64,000 bases of DNA from Toxonevra muliebris (GCA_963691655.1 OY829327.1:61268079-61332078); one strand, 5' to 3'. Shown: positions 1-11,903, counted from the stretch's first letter. Notes: generated from the sequence alone by a model not told the origin. Numbers and translations are program-made.

Positions 1-1068
1 AGGTTCAGTGCTCGTTGCAATAAGTCTACCAGTGTGCAGAGGAATTTCCGTGAAGCGGTGATGATGACATCGTCCGCATAGGCAATCACCTTGCATCCAG
101 TTGTTTCAAGTTGTAATAGAAGATCATTAACTGCGAGGTTCCAGAGGAGCGGAGGAGAGGACTCCTTGCGGAGTGCCTCCGACCGCAAACTTTCTAATGG
201 AAGAGGGTTAAAAGTATGTATTACCCATCGTACCCTATCTGAGGTAATTACTTCCGGTGATACACGTTTAGTGCTGCTATTTTCAGCAAGAATTGGATTG
301 GCTGTATTTTTGCAGCATGGAAAGTGAGTGTCAACAAGGACCTCAATCGTTTCTGCACTGGATGTAGTCCAGCTACCGTCAGCTCTCGCTATGAACGATG
401 GCATGTTTGGACTGGTGAAGAGGATTTTCCTTAGTCGACTTGATTCTGAGGTACTGTCTATCTTGCCACAAAAAGCCTCCCATGAGGACTTTTTTGCGTA
501 TCGAATTTCCCTCTTAAATTTGCGTACGCATTCTCTATATGCAGTCCAATCATTTTGTCGTTTGGCTGCATTGAAAAATTTCCCACATTCTTTCCTTCTA
601 GAGGCAATGCTTGTAGACCATTAAGGTGGTTTTGGCTTTCCTCTAGAAGTTCTGGATGGGCAGGAGCTTTTTGTCTCTGTATTGCAAGCGAGTGTTAGTG
701 AGTCTAAGATTTCATCTAGATGATGAGTAGACTCAATATTGATTGGAGGATCCTTGGGTAGTTGAGCAATCAGGGATGATTTGAATCTTTCCCAGTTTGT
801 TCTTCTACCGTTTTGGTAACTTATAGGTTCTCCTACATGCAAGTCAATATCAAAAATGATATACTTGTGATCAGAGAAAGAGTTTTCCGGAGAAACTCTC
901 CAAGAAGCAATTTAGTCATCAGCTTTCGCATTGACCAAGGTAATGTCTAGTACTTCAGAACGATAAGCAACCTTGAAGGTTGGTGTATTGCCCTGATTAG
1001 ATATTGTAAGGTTGTTACTCATGATAAATTCAAAAAGTGACATACCCGTTTCGTTTATGTCGGTCGGT
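1..1068 (-). pseudogene. LOA-clade LINE ORF2, 3' part (endonuclease end and deleted RT)
   Basis: Read on the minus strand, the segment gives the end of an apurinic-type endonuclease (SDHKYIIFDIDLH near 860), a linker, and then the RT core motifs PQGVLSP..LLWNLAVNDLL and YADDVIITAS near 60-165. The bases around 195-215 join the post-endonuclease linker directly to the PQG motif, so about 150-200 codons of RT fingers and palm are deleted. An in-frame TAA follows the endonuclease sequence AKADD (near 915). The RT signature resembles the LOA group. The element continues past the left edge of the window. Confidence 0.75.
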
Positions 1069-1637
1069 CTTTTTTTTTTTTTTAATTCGAAATGTTAATT
1101 ATGTTATTATCATTTCATTACACTACAACTAGTTCTTAAGACTAACAAGTAGTTTGGTTATAAAAGAAGATAATTTTTATTTTAATCTAAGCTGTTTTCA
1201 TTAAATCACTTAGTTACTATTATATCCTTAATAAATCTAAAGGCCTGGTCCTCTTTAGCCTTCTTATTTGGCCTTCTGTAACAAGCAACTTTGATGCTTC
1301 CTCGTTAACATATTGACTGAGCCTCTTTTTGTGGCTTGTGGCGTGTTTTTCGATTTCACTTCTAATAGTGGTTATGTTCAGGTTATGTTGCTGGCGCAAC
1401 CCAATAGTTGACAGCCATATATCCATACTGGCTTTAATACTTGGTTGTATAGCATCAATTTTAGCTAGTAGCTAATATTGCCGTATCATCCGCAAAGGTT
1501 GCTATTATAGCATTTTGTGGTTGTGGTAATAGTAAAGTAAAGAACCGGGCCAAGAATTCTTCCTTGTGGTACTCCGGCCTTTATTTGCCTTAAGTTTGAG
1601 AAGCTATCATCTTGTTTTACACGGAAGTAGCTTGATA
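1069..1637 (-). mobile_element. 5'-truncated jockey LINE nested in the LOA element
   Basis: A poly-T run at about 1069-1083 marks the poly-A tail of a minus-strand insertion. Upstream (higher coordinates) comes a jockey ORF2 C-terminus ending RRLKRTRPLDLLRI, then FADDTAILA (near 1475) and AGVPQG (near 1550), breaking off in FRVKQDDSF near 1630. Most of the RT between FADD and the C-terminus is missing, so the copy is both 5'-truncated and internally deleted. The LOA endonuclease frame stops at its right edge and resumes at its left edge, showing nested insertion. Confidence 0.75.
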
Positions 1638-2093
1638 TGTGGCGGTGGAGGTGCTTCTACAGCATCATGCGCCATGTATGACGAAGCCACCCAGATGGTG
1701 CGGCCTCGTTGCTTAGCTGCAATAAGTAAGTTACCCGCGTCACTGTAAGCAGATAACATAAATGCGTTTATATTCCTATTTACTAGGATGCATGATCTAG
1801 GTTTACCTTTGTCTTTGACATACAGCAACCTGAATCCATTAATCCCTAAACCACAATCCCCTATTCTTAACGACCAAGGGTTCCTGTATGAGGATCATTT
1901 GTTCGTCTGTCTTTGACAGACGAAGTAATAAAGCGGCAGAGGCCACTTTACTGTGGTGTAGGTTTATTTGGAGCGCTCTCATCTGAAGGATTCCGACATC
2001 GTCAGAGCTCGACAGATTATCCTCCAGATAGAGATCGTCCATCATTCTGCATTTTGGGCGGTTCGGAATGTCACCCTTGCAGACGACATCCAA
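1638..2093 (-). pseudogene. LOA LINE ORF2 N-terminus (endonuclease)
   Basis: The minus strand encodes MRALQINLHHSKVASAALLL from about 1982, then LIQEP and LYVKDKGKPRSCILVNRN. This is the start of the endonuclease domain that nicks target DNA. A frameshift near 1835-1845 separates two parts, and the frame ends at the jockey insertion near 1637. The domain continues beyond the insertion at about 1060 with TDINETGMSLFEFI. Confidence 0.7.
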
Positions 2094-2816
2094 GGATGCA
2101 CCTGGCCAGACCTCCCCGACTCGCTAAATAGCAAGCCTGTAAAGGTCGACCCAACGCTGGTCGGCGCAAGAGACCAGTTTCACACGGTTTTGAAATCATC
2201 CGTGATCCCTGTAGCTAGGGGGAGGCATTGGGTTATCGGCAAGCGCCGAATCAAACACCTTCGAGAGCATCTCCTCGACCAATTGCCAATCTTTATGTGC
2301 GATGGAGCCATCAGTGCCGTTTTTGTCAATGACAGCTCGGACTAGATGGTTCTTTCTGCCTTTTCGGTAGAAACTCTTGAGAGGTGCTTTTTGAGCGCTG
2401 TCGCTTAGGTGGCGGAGCCTTGCTGGGCTCCGGAAGTGAGTTAACGAGTTTCTTCGCTTCCTCCAAAAGATGCTTCTGGTGTCCCAGAAGCGAATCGGTG
2501 TCCAGAGTAACCCATTTACGAATTGCCCGGTATGCATTTCTGCGCTCCTGGTAATTCGCTTGCTGCTTTGAGATGTTGCTAGGAGGCTTGTTCTCAGTAG
2601 CTTCCGATACAGGCTTGGCCAAGTGTTGGTCGCCGCTGGGAACAGCAGAAGGGGCGGACCGAGAATGGCCTGTGGTGTGAGGAGGAGTTTGCCCAAGCTA
2701 GGACTGCGTTTTGCTGTTTTGTGTGCAGCCTTCGCTCCAGGCTTGGCCAGAGAGCTTGAGCTGCTCGAAGTTCTTTTATCGTTATCCGATTTTTTTTGTT
2801 TTTTGGTTGTGTTCAT
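2094..2816 (-). pseudogene. LOA LINE ORF1 (gag-like, DUF4780-type)
   Basis: The minus-strand ORF begins with a Lys/Ser-rich tail-like segment (MNTTKKQKKSDNDKRTSSSS). It shifts frame near 2690 into a stretch containing NYQERRNAYRAIRKWV, and shifts back near 2350 into HKDWQLVEEMLSKVF and PPPSYRDHG. The DWQLVE...PP.(C/S)RD pattern resembles the C-terminal domain of LOA ORF1 proteins, which bind element RNA. Two compensating frameshifts and a stop before ORF2 make this copy inactive. The DUF number is recalled from the family and was not tested. Confidence 0.6.
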
Positions 2817-3440
2817 TCTATTTCATATGTGACTGCTCCGCCGGATCGAAGCCAAGCTCGGCAGTCGAGGCTAGGAAGGGGAAGTAATGGGGTCCACCAC
2901 GGCAGCGCCCCATACCGTGGTAAGGCCGAAGTTACTCTCTGAATTGGCCAGGGGTAAATACAAGAGAGGCTCCGTTAGAAGACAGCCTATTTTTAACCCT
3001 AGCATCCCACTTATTATGGTTCTCACGTAAGTACGTATAATTACATAAAAACAAACGTTGGATCTATATGAGTCGGTCTACTAGAGTTAATCCCCTGGCT
3101 GCCAAACCAATGGGCACGGGTCGCATGACACCCTGGATTAGGGAAGCTTTTATTTAAGAGGGCTAGCTCCCTCCGCCTGCTCTACCTTAGCCTGTAGCAG
3201 TATCAGATATCAGATGTGTCATGCCATTCGCCGATGACAGGTCACAACAGATATCTGATATGCAGCAGTTTCCAGCCGTCACCACGTGGAGGTGATAGAC
3301 CACACTACCATCAGATCACTCAATTACGGCACGTACACGAAATACCGAAAAACGTCTTGGTCCCCTAGAGTGACTGATGGCATGACGGCCTTGTTCACGA
3401 GGTAATGCTTTTGAAAAGCACTGGTACAAATGCGTTCTTG
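2817..3440 (-). mobile_element. Probable 5' leader of the LOA LINE
   Basis: This GC-richer, gene-free stretch directly precedes ORF1 on the minus strand. It differs in composition from the AT-rich DNA beyond 3440, which suits a LINE 5' untranslated region. No second copy was seen to fix the boundary. Confidence 0.4.
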
Positions 3441-3682
3441 GTTTGTTTCAGCAACACACGTATCAAAAATTGGTTTTTTAAATGCAATATGTGTGGCTTG
3501 GATTCAAAAATAGACCGAAATGTATTATTATCTGTATTTCTTATGGCGCGCATACCGACTTAAACAAATTTTTGTACTAAAAATTATTAAGTTATTAATC
3601 CTTTCGAAAAATTATAACATTGTTCTACAAATGGAAACTTTTGAAAACGAGCAGAGATGGGACAAATGCACCTAGGGTAATG

Positions 3683-4397
3683 GAGGGTCGCTGAGTCCGA
3701 ATCCGTGGTCCGTTTTGCTCTGCTACGTCTCAATTTTTGATTTGTTTTAATTTAAAAAATTTTACAAAAATTTTTTTTTTAATTAATTTATTTTTTTCGT
3801 AATTTTTTTCATCCTCGTTATCATCGTTCTTTCTTTCTTTAACTACGTACTGAACATTTTATTCAAGTACGCCAATCGTATTCTTACATACATTTTGTCG
3901 CCTAAGAACTGATTTGGCATATGTGTATACGTATTCGTATACGATATGTATAAAGAGTTTAAAGCTCATTTTGCACTTAAGTACACGTTTTGCCATCATT
4001 GCTTTAATCCATTAAGGACGAGCGGGAACCAAAGTATATAGATCAAGAAAGTAACTTGAGAAACAAATTTTTGTTTAACCTGGCTCAGGAACGGCTCAGC
4101 GACAAGGTGTCATATGGCTGCGCTAGGCATTATTGGGTTAAGCTAACATCGAGATAAAAGTAAACAATGAAAACGAGGATGAAAAAAATTATGAAAAAAT
4201 AAATTATTTAAAAAAAAAATTTTAAAGCTTAAAAATAAAAAAAATCGAAAATCGAAATGTAAAATGGATGTTTTGATGAAAAAAATATGAACTGCATTTC
4301 TAATTTTTTTTTTCAATTTTAAAAATTTTGATGTCAATAAAAAAAAATTGTGACAGCAGAGCAAAACGGACCACGGATTCGAAATCAGCGACCCCCC
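3683..4397. repeat. Inverted-repeat element (fold-back or MITE)
   Basis: A 44-base arm at 3683-3726 (GGTCGCTGA...CCGTGGTCCGTTTTGCTCT) recurs as its reverse complement at about 4354-4397. Inner AT-rich stretches around 3783-3828 and 4163-4210 (TTTTTTCATCCTCGTT) also pair. The loop contains a segment (3893-3945) resembling half of the palindrome at 20034. There is no coding frame. Confidence 0.55.
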
Positions 4398-4439
4398 ATT
4401 TTTTTTTTTTTTGGAACAGACAAAAGAAGTATTTACGAA

Positions 4440-6126
4440 TACAGCACTCAGACAAGTTTTACGTCCATTGTACTATATCCTGTGTTCCCTTTTGCTATTC
4501 TTTAAATCTATCAGATTTATTAATAAATCTTAGCAGATCCTTCCAAACCACAGGAAGCACAGAAGGCACTAGCTCCCAGGCCAATCATATGCAAATGTTT
4601 GGTCCAAGAGAAATGACCTGTATATAATTCCACCAGCTGCCTACAGCTCTTTCTGTTAAGAGATAACAGAAAGTTAGTTAGACGCTTCGAGATAACAGTT
4701 AACATGGTCTTTGTCTGTCTAAAGCCCCTCAGGTCCTCCCATTTACGATTGTGGGTCAAGTCGACCCACTCATTAATGGTGGTCTTGATGGCTGTAGACG
4801 ACAAAGAGAGTACAGGTTCTGGGCCCAGGAAACCAGTTTCTGAACCTATTCTGGCCAGAAGGTCAGCCGATTCATTTCCTGAAATTCCTGAGTGTCCAGG
4901 AACCCATATCAACAGAAGGCTATTGTGTTTTCCAACACAATCAAGCCTGGATTTGCAATGCATAACCAGTTTAGACGTGGTTAGAGGATTAAGCAAGGAT
5001 TTAAGCGCAGCCTGACTGTCACTAAATACACAGATACTCCTTTCTCTCCAACCATTATCAATAACATGGTCCATTGCCTTGATGATTGCAAAAATTTCTG
5101 ATTGAAAAACAGAAGCATACAACCCAAGGGAGAAGTGAAGGTGCACTCCATCATTTTCAATTAAGACCCCAGAACCCGAACCGAATTCTGTTCTGGAGCC
5201 GTCAGTGAAAATACGCTTACAATCAACCCCAGCCCAGGTCCCGGCAAAAACCAAGTTTGGACTTCTGGAATTTGTATTGTATAGCGCTGTTTTAAAACTG
5301 GAATTGTTGGCATTGTATCGGATGGCATTGATAGAACTGTTAGATCCATATCAGTACCTTCAACAATGTCACCAATATCCCAGCAAGTGTCATACCAATA
5401 CCCATTGCGTTTAAGCCTACAGATGGCCTTGACAGCCTCTCCTTTAGCAAAAATATCAAGGGGTGGTAAGTTGAGCAATGCATCCAAGGATGGGCCAGGT
5501 GTTGTAGGAAAAGCTCCCGTACAGCAAATGGCCACAGTCCTTTGAAGTCTGGCAAGAGCTTTCCTAACGCTGTCAGCATTAAGTCTGCTCCACCAGACTA
5601 TGGATGCATAGGTGATGATGGGTCGAATCATAGCCTTATAAAGCCATAAGACTTTATAAGGTGATAAGCCCCATGTTTTGTCAAAAATAGCCTTACATTG
5701 GCAAAAAGCTGCCAATGCCTTGGATACCTTTAGCTCAACATAAGAACGCCAAAGAAGTTTGGTATCAAGAATGACTCCTAGATATTTCACTTCTTGGGAT
5801 AGCTGAATAGTGATTCCTCTGAGTACTGGTAAAACGAGACCATCAACTTTCCTTCTCCTGGTGAAAAGAATTACACCAGTTTTAAAAGGGTTAACCGATA
5901 GCCCGTTTGAGCAACACCAAGAGTCAATCATATTCAGGGCAGTTTGGGCTTTCCTACAAACATACCCGACCGATTGGCCCGTGATTGAGCAGGCAACGTC
6001 ATCGGCATAGGCGTGTGTGTAGATACCCGACTCATTTAGGGAAACAAGCAGAGAGTCAACCAGCAGACATCACAGCAGTGGAGAGAGTACGCCCCCTTGG
6101 GGACATCCTCTATTCACGCCACACTA
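4440..6126 (-). pseudogene. LINE ORF2 fragment A: RT end plus RNase H
   Basis: On the minus strand it starts abruptly near 6126 at the RT motif GCPQGGVLSPLLW, followed by QAYADDVACS and a thumb region (EVKYLGVILDTKLLW). After a frameshift near 5200-5250 comes a complete RNase H with FTDGSRTEFGSGSG, EIFAIIKAM, FSDSQAALKS and WVPGHSGISGNESADLLA (the D, E, D, D catalytic set). A deletion of about 140 bases near 4540 removes the C-terminal HxxxC region that is present in copy B at 56320-58540. LOA/I-group LINEs have this RT-RNase H layout. The 3' end is near 4440. Confidence 0.75.
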
Positions 6127-6675
6127 AGTTCACTTGTCTCGTCTCTGCTCATTTTTGGCTGTTAAACAGTACAACCAGAATAAAAAAAAGGGTAGCCGAG
6201 TCATAATTTTTAGTTTAGACAATCAGCGTTGTATTTGTTTATGCTTAATGGCACCATTTAACTTATTGTGAATGTGAAAGTAGGGAATTAAGAAGAAGGG
6301 TAAAACAACTTGATTAATTTTGAACTAAACAAAATTGATAAATAAAAAACAAACTAATTTATCTAATTAGCAAAAATTTAATTAAATTCAATTGTTAGGC
6401 GTTAAATGAACAACGATGCCAGAAGAATTTCAAAAAGTTCATAGAACTAGCAAAAAAATTTATTTTTTTATTTTTTTTAACAATCACATTCATGTTACTA
6501 ATATACCAAAATGCAATACTGAAGACTATCTGATTGATTTTACCTTTTGAAATATGGTCGGTGTACCGGTCATTGCTTTTTCGCAACAGGCTGCCCTTGA
6601 TAACCTAGACGTTCTAAAATTTTCTCAATTGGCTAAAAGTGATCAGTGGAATTTCAATAGTCGCCACATAAAAAA
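6127..6675. other. Non-coding spacer with one dispersed repeat
   Basis: AT-rich DNA without a credible gene. Bases about 6355-6450 are the reverse complement of about 13945-14035 (shared landmark CAATTGAATTTAATTAAATTTT), so this is a piece of a dispersed repeat. Confidence 0.5.
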
Positions 6676-7122
6676 TCATGAAGATATCTCAACGATTTTG
6701 ATGATTTGTCCATAATGGGTTAAGTGATACTCCCTGTATTTATTAAAAGGTTCAAATTTTAAGTAATTACTGTCATAAGTTTTCAAACGTAATAAAGTAT
6801 AGTTCCTTGTAGAGTGTGTAGGTACATTGATATTTAGCCTGCTTAAAAGATAAGTGCTATTTATAATGCCCTGAAAAAGTTTAAGTATGAATGTTGAGTT
6901 TATCATAGTTGTACGCGAGTTTAAAGACGGTAATTCAATTAGTCTCAAACGATTTTCATAAGACTGAAGGTTTAAATTCGGGCTCCAAGGTAAACCACGT
7001 AAACAGAAAAGTAGAAATTGTTTTTGGATCGATTCTAAGGTATCTTTCATGGCACTTATAATATGGACACCAAACTATTGAGGCATACTCTAATATTGGG
7101 TGTACTAAAGAAACAAATAATA
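6676..7122 (-). pseudogene. CR1/jockey-group LINE ORF2, C-terminal end
   Basis: The minus strand encodes LVHPILEYASIVWCPYY (7062-7115), then after a frameshift LESIQKQFLLFCLRGLPW and a conserved tail (SYENRLRLIELPSL...FILKLFQG...STRNYTLLRL). This is the typical post-RT thumb and tail of CR1/jockey-group LINEs. It belongs to the same element as 7608-8507, from which it is separated by an insertion. Confidence 0.65.
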
Positions 7123-7594
7123 AACAAATGGAGTCATCACAACAACATTGTATTTGGAGACGGGCAAATCAGACGGCGGTTTCGGAATCCGCCACAATTT
7201 CTCATCAGTGATCTTAGTGATATTTTTAATCTTTCAATATCCTATGTAAGCTACTAATATTTGAAACATAACCCAGAATTACGGATTTGATTCCAAATAT
7301 CTTCACTGATAGAGATATTGAAAGATACTACCACTACCGTTCTCTATACTTATGTTGTTGTTTTTTTCCCCATTGCAGCTAGTCTGCATAATTTCAAATA
7401 ACGAACTGTTATGCTACAACGGGAAAAAACAACTGATTTGCCCGTCTCTATATACATTGTTGTTGTGATGTCTACATTTGTTCATTAACCTGTTTATATA
7501 TAACTTCAAATAACGAAATTGGCATGAACTTAAGTCATGACCTTGAAAAATTAACATCTAGATTTAAATTTCATAGTCTCCTAAAATCTATCAT
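7123..7594. mobile_element. 472-bp insertion with 13-bp target duplication in the LINE
   Basis: The 13-mer GAAACAAATAATA occurs at 7110-7122 and again at 7595-7607, and removing the block rejoins the LINE frame. Inside, about 50 bases at the left end (AACAAATGGAGTCATCACAA onward) are repeated inverted at about 7437-7488. The middle (7165-7300) is similar to about 33640-33790 and, inverted, to about 13850-13945. The DNA is non-coding. Confidence 0.6.
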
Positions 7595-7607
7595 GAAACA
7601 AATAATA

Positions 7608-8507
7608 GTTTGGTAGTATCACCAAATTTTTGATATGGTCATCAAATTCTTCCGCCTAGTGTTTAATGAAACCGAGTGCACTAGAAGCCTTATTAATAAT
7701 TTTGTTAATGAGTGTAATAAAACAGTTTGGATTCCATAGTAACACCAAGATCCATAATTGCTGAAACAATTTCAAGCTCATTTTTATCAGTTTTATAGTT
7801 AAATAATAAAGGAGGCTTACGCGAAAAGGACATTTGCTTACATTTATTTAAATTCAGCTTGATTAAGTTTAAGCTACACCAACTATACAGTTGATTTAAG
7901 TCATTTTGTAGTTACTCAGTGTCATCAATATTTGTCAAAGCATAAAATAATTTAACATCATCAGCGTAAATGAAAATTGTACCTTGCTGAAAAACATTAG
8001 GTAAATCGTTAATAAAGAGTAAGAAAAGAATGCGACCAAGGAGGCTCCCCTGAGAGACGCCAGAAGTAACAGGAAAGCTATTAGATTTTCAGCTTTTGAA
8101 CAAAACACTTTGTGTTCGATTTGCAAGGTAAAAAGTAAACCATTTAAGTAAACGTGGCGGAAAACCAATATTACGTAATTTAAGCAAAAGCAAGTTATGA
8201 TTTACTACGTCAAAAGCCTTACTAAAGTCGGTGTATACAACATCAGTTTGTAATCCATTAGCAAACCCTTCAATCACTCTTGAAGTGAATTCTACAAGGT
8301 TAATAGTTGTCGATTGGCGGGTAAAAAAAAACCATGCTGAATAGGTGAAACAGAATTATAAAGATTGAATCTGATTTGTGAGCAAATAGTTTGTTCAAAA
8401 AGTTTGGGAACGGCACTGTGTTTTGCTATGCCACGGTAGTTATTAATTTTTTCATTCGAAGAAAATTGACATTGACTTGCCATTACTGATGATGAGCCTG
8501 ACCTCAA
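7608..8507 (-). pseudogene. CR1/jockey-group LINE reverse transcriptase, broken
   Basis: The minus strand shows INNYRGIAKHSAVPKLFEQ (about 8440), VVYTDFSKAFDVVNHNLL (about 8230), GVSQGSLLGRILFLLFINDL (about 8050) and IYADDVKLFYA (about 7960). These are RT motifs in the right order. Frameshifts near 8290 and 8090 and several stops below 7920 show it is dead. It would copy LINE RNA by target-primed reverse transcription when intact. Confidence 0.7.
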
Positions 8508-9334
8508 AAAAAATTACCAAAAAAAACTAAATATAGCCAGAGGCTCATTTTTTTCAAATGATTATCAATGGGAATTTGGGCCATGATAAGGAATCCGGTG
8601 AGGTTGGCTTATATTCCCAAAATTCGTGCACTTACTGCGTTGAAAGAGGTCTTCCGAGTCGGGGTGCTCTGAGTAATAATAGGTTAAAGAATTAATTACA
8701 TTTTGAGATTGTTTCCTAAAACTTTGGAGCTGATCCACTACCACTGCCCTACATGGGCTTTGCGAATAAAATGGTTCCTAGTGTTTGTGAGTGAATTTTT
8801 TATACTGAACACGAATCTGTGGTCAAAAATTTCCCATCACGCCACGTTTTAGAAAAAATGGGATGGAAAACCCTAAAATAGAATTTTTGGCCATTTTTAA
8901 AAATTGGAGAGCTGAACACTGGCGTGCTACAAACTTCGAAATCCTGAAATTATAGGCTGAATCATGCCCTTTCAAATGAAACCCGAAACTGTAAATCAAA
9001 AACAGTTACTGACCTAGAAAAACTATAAATGCAGAATTGATCAGAATCACCTTCTCTTTTTGTATCCAAAGTCAAACCTCATGTCAAAGAAAACAAATCG
9101 GATCTAGTCGCATAGTGTAACTAAGATTTCAAGTTTATTTTTTTATATTTGAATTTTTAGAAAGAAACCGATGGAAGTAAAAAATATTTAAAAACTGTTC
9201 AATAGATTTTATTTTGACTTTTTTTTCATCCACTGGCAATTAATATAAAAAAATAGAAGAAAGTTTCCACATTTCGGGGGGGTCAGAACCCCCAAAACCT
9301 CCCCCTAAATACGGCCTTGAAGAGTATGGATAAT
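8508..9334. repeat. Unidentified insertion inside the LINE
   Basis: The LINE protein similarity stops near 8507 and resumes near 9335, so this roughly 0.8-kb non-coding block is probably a separate repeat. Its right end contains a C/G-rich segment (GGGGGGTCAGAACCCCC near 9278, a short palindrome). I could not assign a family or find target duplications. Confidence 0.35.
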
Positions 9335-9960
9335 GATCGCTTTGATAGGGTATTTTGAATATGTTGACATAAAAAAATCAGCGAAAAGATTGCAAATCGT
9401 TTGTTCATTATCTAATTCACATTCATTAAAAGACATCCTCAACGGAAATCAGGAATCTTTGCGTTTTATATTCACAAACTCCCAAAAGGATTGGGGTCCT
9501 GTTTCAGCGAATCTTTAACTTTATTTGTATATCCATTAAACAAGCTTTGCACTCGAGTTGCTATTTGTAGCGAAGATTAGTATATTTAGAAAAATCAGTC
9601 AGATTATTTAATTTCTTGTACCTTTCGTAATAATGAGTCTTTCGGTTTCTTAGTTTACGAAGATCATTATTAAACCAATTAGGAAATTTAGGTTTATTTA
9701 AATTATATTTGGGGACAGAAAGACTAAACCTCATAAAGGTAATTATTGAATTGTTCAACCGCATTATTAAGTGAGGAAACAGTAGCTTGGCACGGTGAGC
9801 TGGAAGCGAAGATAAGTTGTATAAAAATGTCGACAAAAACTAGAACCAGGAATGTATTTGTTGATGGTTACAGGTGAAAAATCCGTTTGGAATGAATTCC
9901 TAGCTGCTCCTATTTCAAAGATATCCCCATAAGTTATCGAAATGAAAACAAAAAGCAAAA
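9335..9960 (-). pseudogene. CR1/jockey-group LINE, endonuclease-RT linker
   Basis: The minus strand encodes KFPNWFNNDLRKLRNRKTHY and YERYKKLNNLTDFSKYTNLR, then after frameshifts DSLKQDPNPFW and DEQTICNLFADFF-like text down to about 9335. This W.(S/N)..L..L...K...Y..YK linker is typical between the endonuclease and RT of this LINE group. The endonuclease itself was not recognised upstream. Confidence 0.55.
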
Positions 9961-11045
9961 AAGGAATTTTAATGCGACATTGTAATCTGAGTTGACGAAA
10001 ACTTTACCCATTCAGCTTTTCTCTTCAGGTACTGGTTCTTCTTTGGAAAGATTTGAGACTATATCAACTTGGTTTTCAGTGATACAATTTTGATTATACT
10101 ACCCATATACAAACATTCTGCAACTATTTTTCTGTTTGAGATGCCTTAGAGGTCAGTAATGTCTCCATAGTCAAAGGAAACTCTTCAAAAATCCTTCTAT
10201 TCGTTCCATGGGCTCGTCTTTCTGCAAGATAGCTTTGTTATAAAATCTTTACAGTTTTAATTCGTTATCGCTATAGAATTAAAACCATTAAAGTTTTGCC
10301 TCGAAATTTTAATATGAGGGACAAAATCATGATAAGAATGAAAAAAACACGTAGAGTGCATGATTTTTGAAGACTTTAATACTTACTATGGTCTTCTCTC
10401 TGGCTTTCGAAGCATTTGAAAGAAAAAAAATGTTTCAAAATATTTGTGCACAAACGGTTTTATAAAAGATGTGTTATTTGAAACGAGTTGAATGCTAATA
10501 AGCTCTATAAACCCAATAAAAACCAGTTCTTAAAGAGAAAATAGAAGTATATATTGAAATTAAAAAATGTGGAGATCGCGACCGGCACGGTAGAGAATAT
10601 TCATAAGAATAGGAAGAATAATAAAGAAAAGAAAAGGATAGAAGGGGAGAATAGAGTAGGAAGAGAAAAAGAAGAGAATAGAAATAGATTAGAGTGTTGG
10701 AAAGAAGATATACAAATGAAATGAAGTAGATAAGCCACCAAAAATTACTGGAATTTATTTACAATGATGAAAGAGACATTTTGTAATGATATCACTTAGC
10801 CCTGACCTACTTTTTCCACCTACTGTAGGTAAAATGAGGATATCTTTGAAATAGGAGCAGCCATAGGAACACGTTATGTGAAAATATAATAGGGATGATA
10901 TTTTACCTTAACACAACATGAAATCATGGCAAAAAACTTCAGTATTATATTCGAGGTCAAAGCTTGCTAAGAATAAATCTTTTAGCTTGGTGTTGAGACC
11001 CCTGAACATTTTGATATAGAATACTACAATGGATGCGTTTAATTA
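9961..11045. other. Gene-poor stretch; BEL-2-like fragment at 10550-10735
   Basis: No coding region was recognised; this may be eroded LINE DNA. Bases about 10550-10735 are clearly similar, in the same orientation, to the non-coding 3' end of BEL element 2 (about 35530-35680; shared ATATTCATAAGAATA followed by a purine-rich AGAATAGAG tract). It is probably a degenerate LTR or 3' fragment of that family. Confidence 0.45.
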
Positions 11046-11600
11046 GTTTTTTTTTTTTTTTGATATTAGAAGGTTTAGGTAGTGTTGCAGTTTTAGGTAT
11101 CCTAGTACCCTCACGAGAAAGAAACTCTTTCACAAAAGCATTCTCTGGCCAAAAAGACGAAATTGATACAGTTTTATAAATGTTACCGGTAAAGTAATTC
11201 TTCCTATCTTATATAATTAAAGTTAAATTTAAAAATAGTTACATCATTGTGTTTAAGATTAGTCTCGGACGTTAACTATGATGTGTCAGCAGCAAAGCGA
11301 GACACGAACACGGACATTTTTTAGCAAAACATTTTTTAGGTGGAGGGCAAGGTGTAGGTGTTAGTTTTGAATTGCTCGTAGTTGGAGTATCAGCACTTGA
11401 AGTATTTAAAGCAACCGGAGTATTTAAAACGATCGATAAAGAGTCAATTTTAAATTTTGATGTCAGAGAGGATAATTCTTTCCCGATTTCCGAAATGCCC
11501 AACTTGGTTTGTTTGAAAATTTTATAAGGATCGATATGAGTTGACCTGCATTTCAAGCATGACCAATGAAGCCCCCTATTATCACCAGCAAGTCACTAAA
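11046..11600 (-). pseudogene. LINE ORF1 remnant with PHD-like finger
   Basis: The minus strand encodes DNRGLHWSCLKCRS (about 11555-11585), then IDPYKIFKQTKLGISEIGKE and a Pro/Ser/Thr-rich tail. Near 11110-11160 it reads FWPENAFVKEFLSRE, ending by a poly-T run at 11047-11060. A C/H-rich PHD-like finger at the start of ORF1 is common in CR1-group LINEs. The orientation fits the pieces at 6676-9960, so it is probably the same element. Confidence 0.45.
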
Positions 11601-11903
11601 CGTTCGGATTCACCCTTAATGGTGCAATTACGATACGTGCAGATCAAAATGGAATTAAAAGTTTTTTGTCAGATCAAAAATTAATAGATTTATAATTAAT
11701 AGTCAAAGTCAAAAGTTAATGAATTAAAGTCAAAATTTTATGTTTAAAGTAAAAAAAAATTAAATGTAAGCGAAAAAATAAAAAATTTACTCAAAGTAGA
11801 TTAAATAGTAAGGATAGGTTACAGTTTAAAAAGCACTGAAAATAGCTGAGAGCAAACAAAATAGGTAAAAATCAATATAAAAAAGAAACGAACTTTGTGT
11901 ATA
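11601..11903. other. Non-coding AT-rich spacer
   Basis: No gene was recognised. There are short imperfect repeats of AGTCAAAGTCAAAA type around 11700-11745. Confidence 0.4.

Noticed and set aside
1968..2345. 125-codon plus-strand ORF
   Set aside because: Shadow of LOA ORF1/endonuclease coding on the minus strand.
5161..5254. Overlap of two minus-strand frames suggesting programmed frameshifting between RT and RNase H
   Set aside because: The related copy B has other breaks in the same area and no shared slippery site was seen; mutation is simpler.
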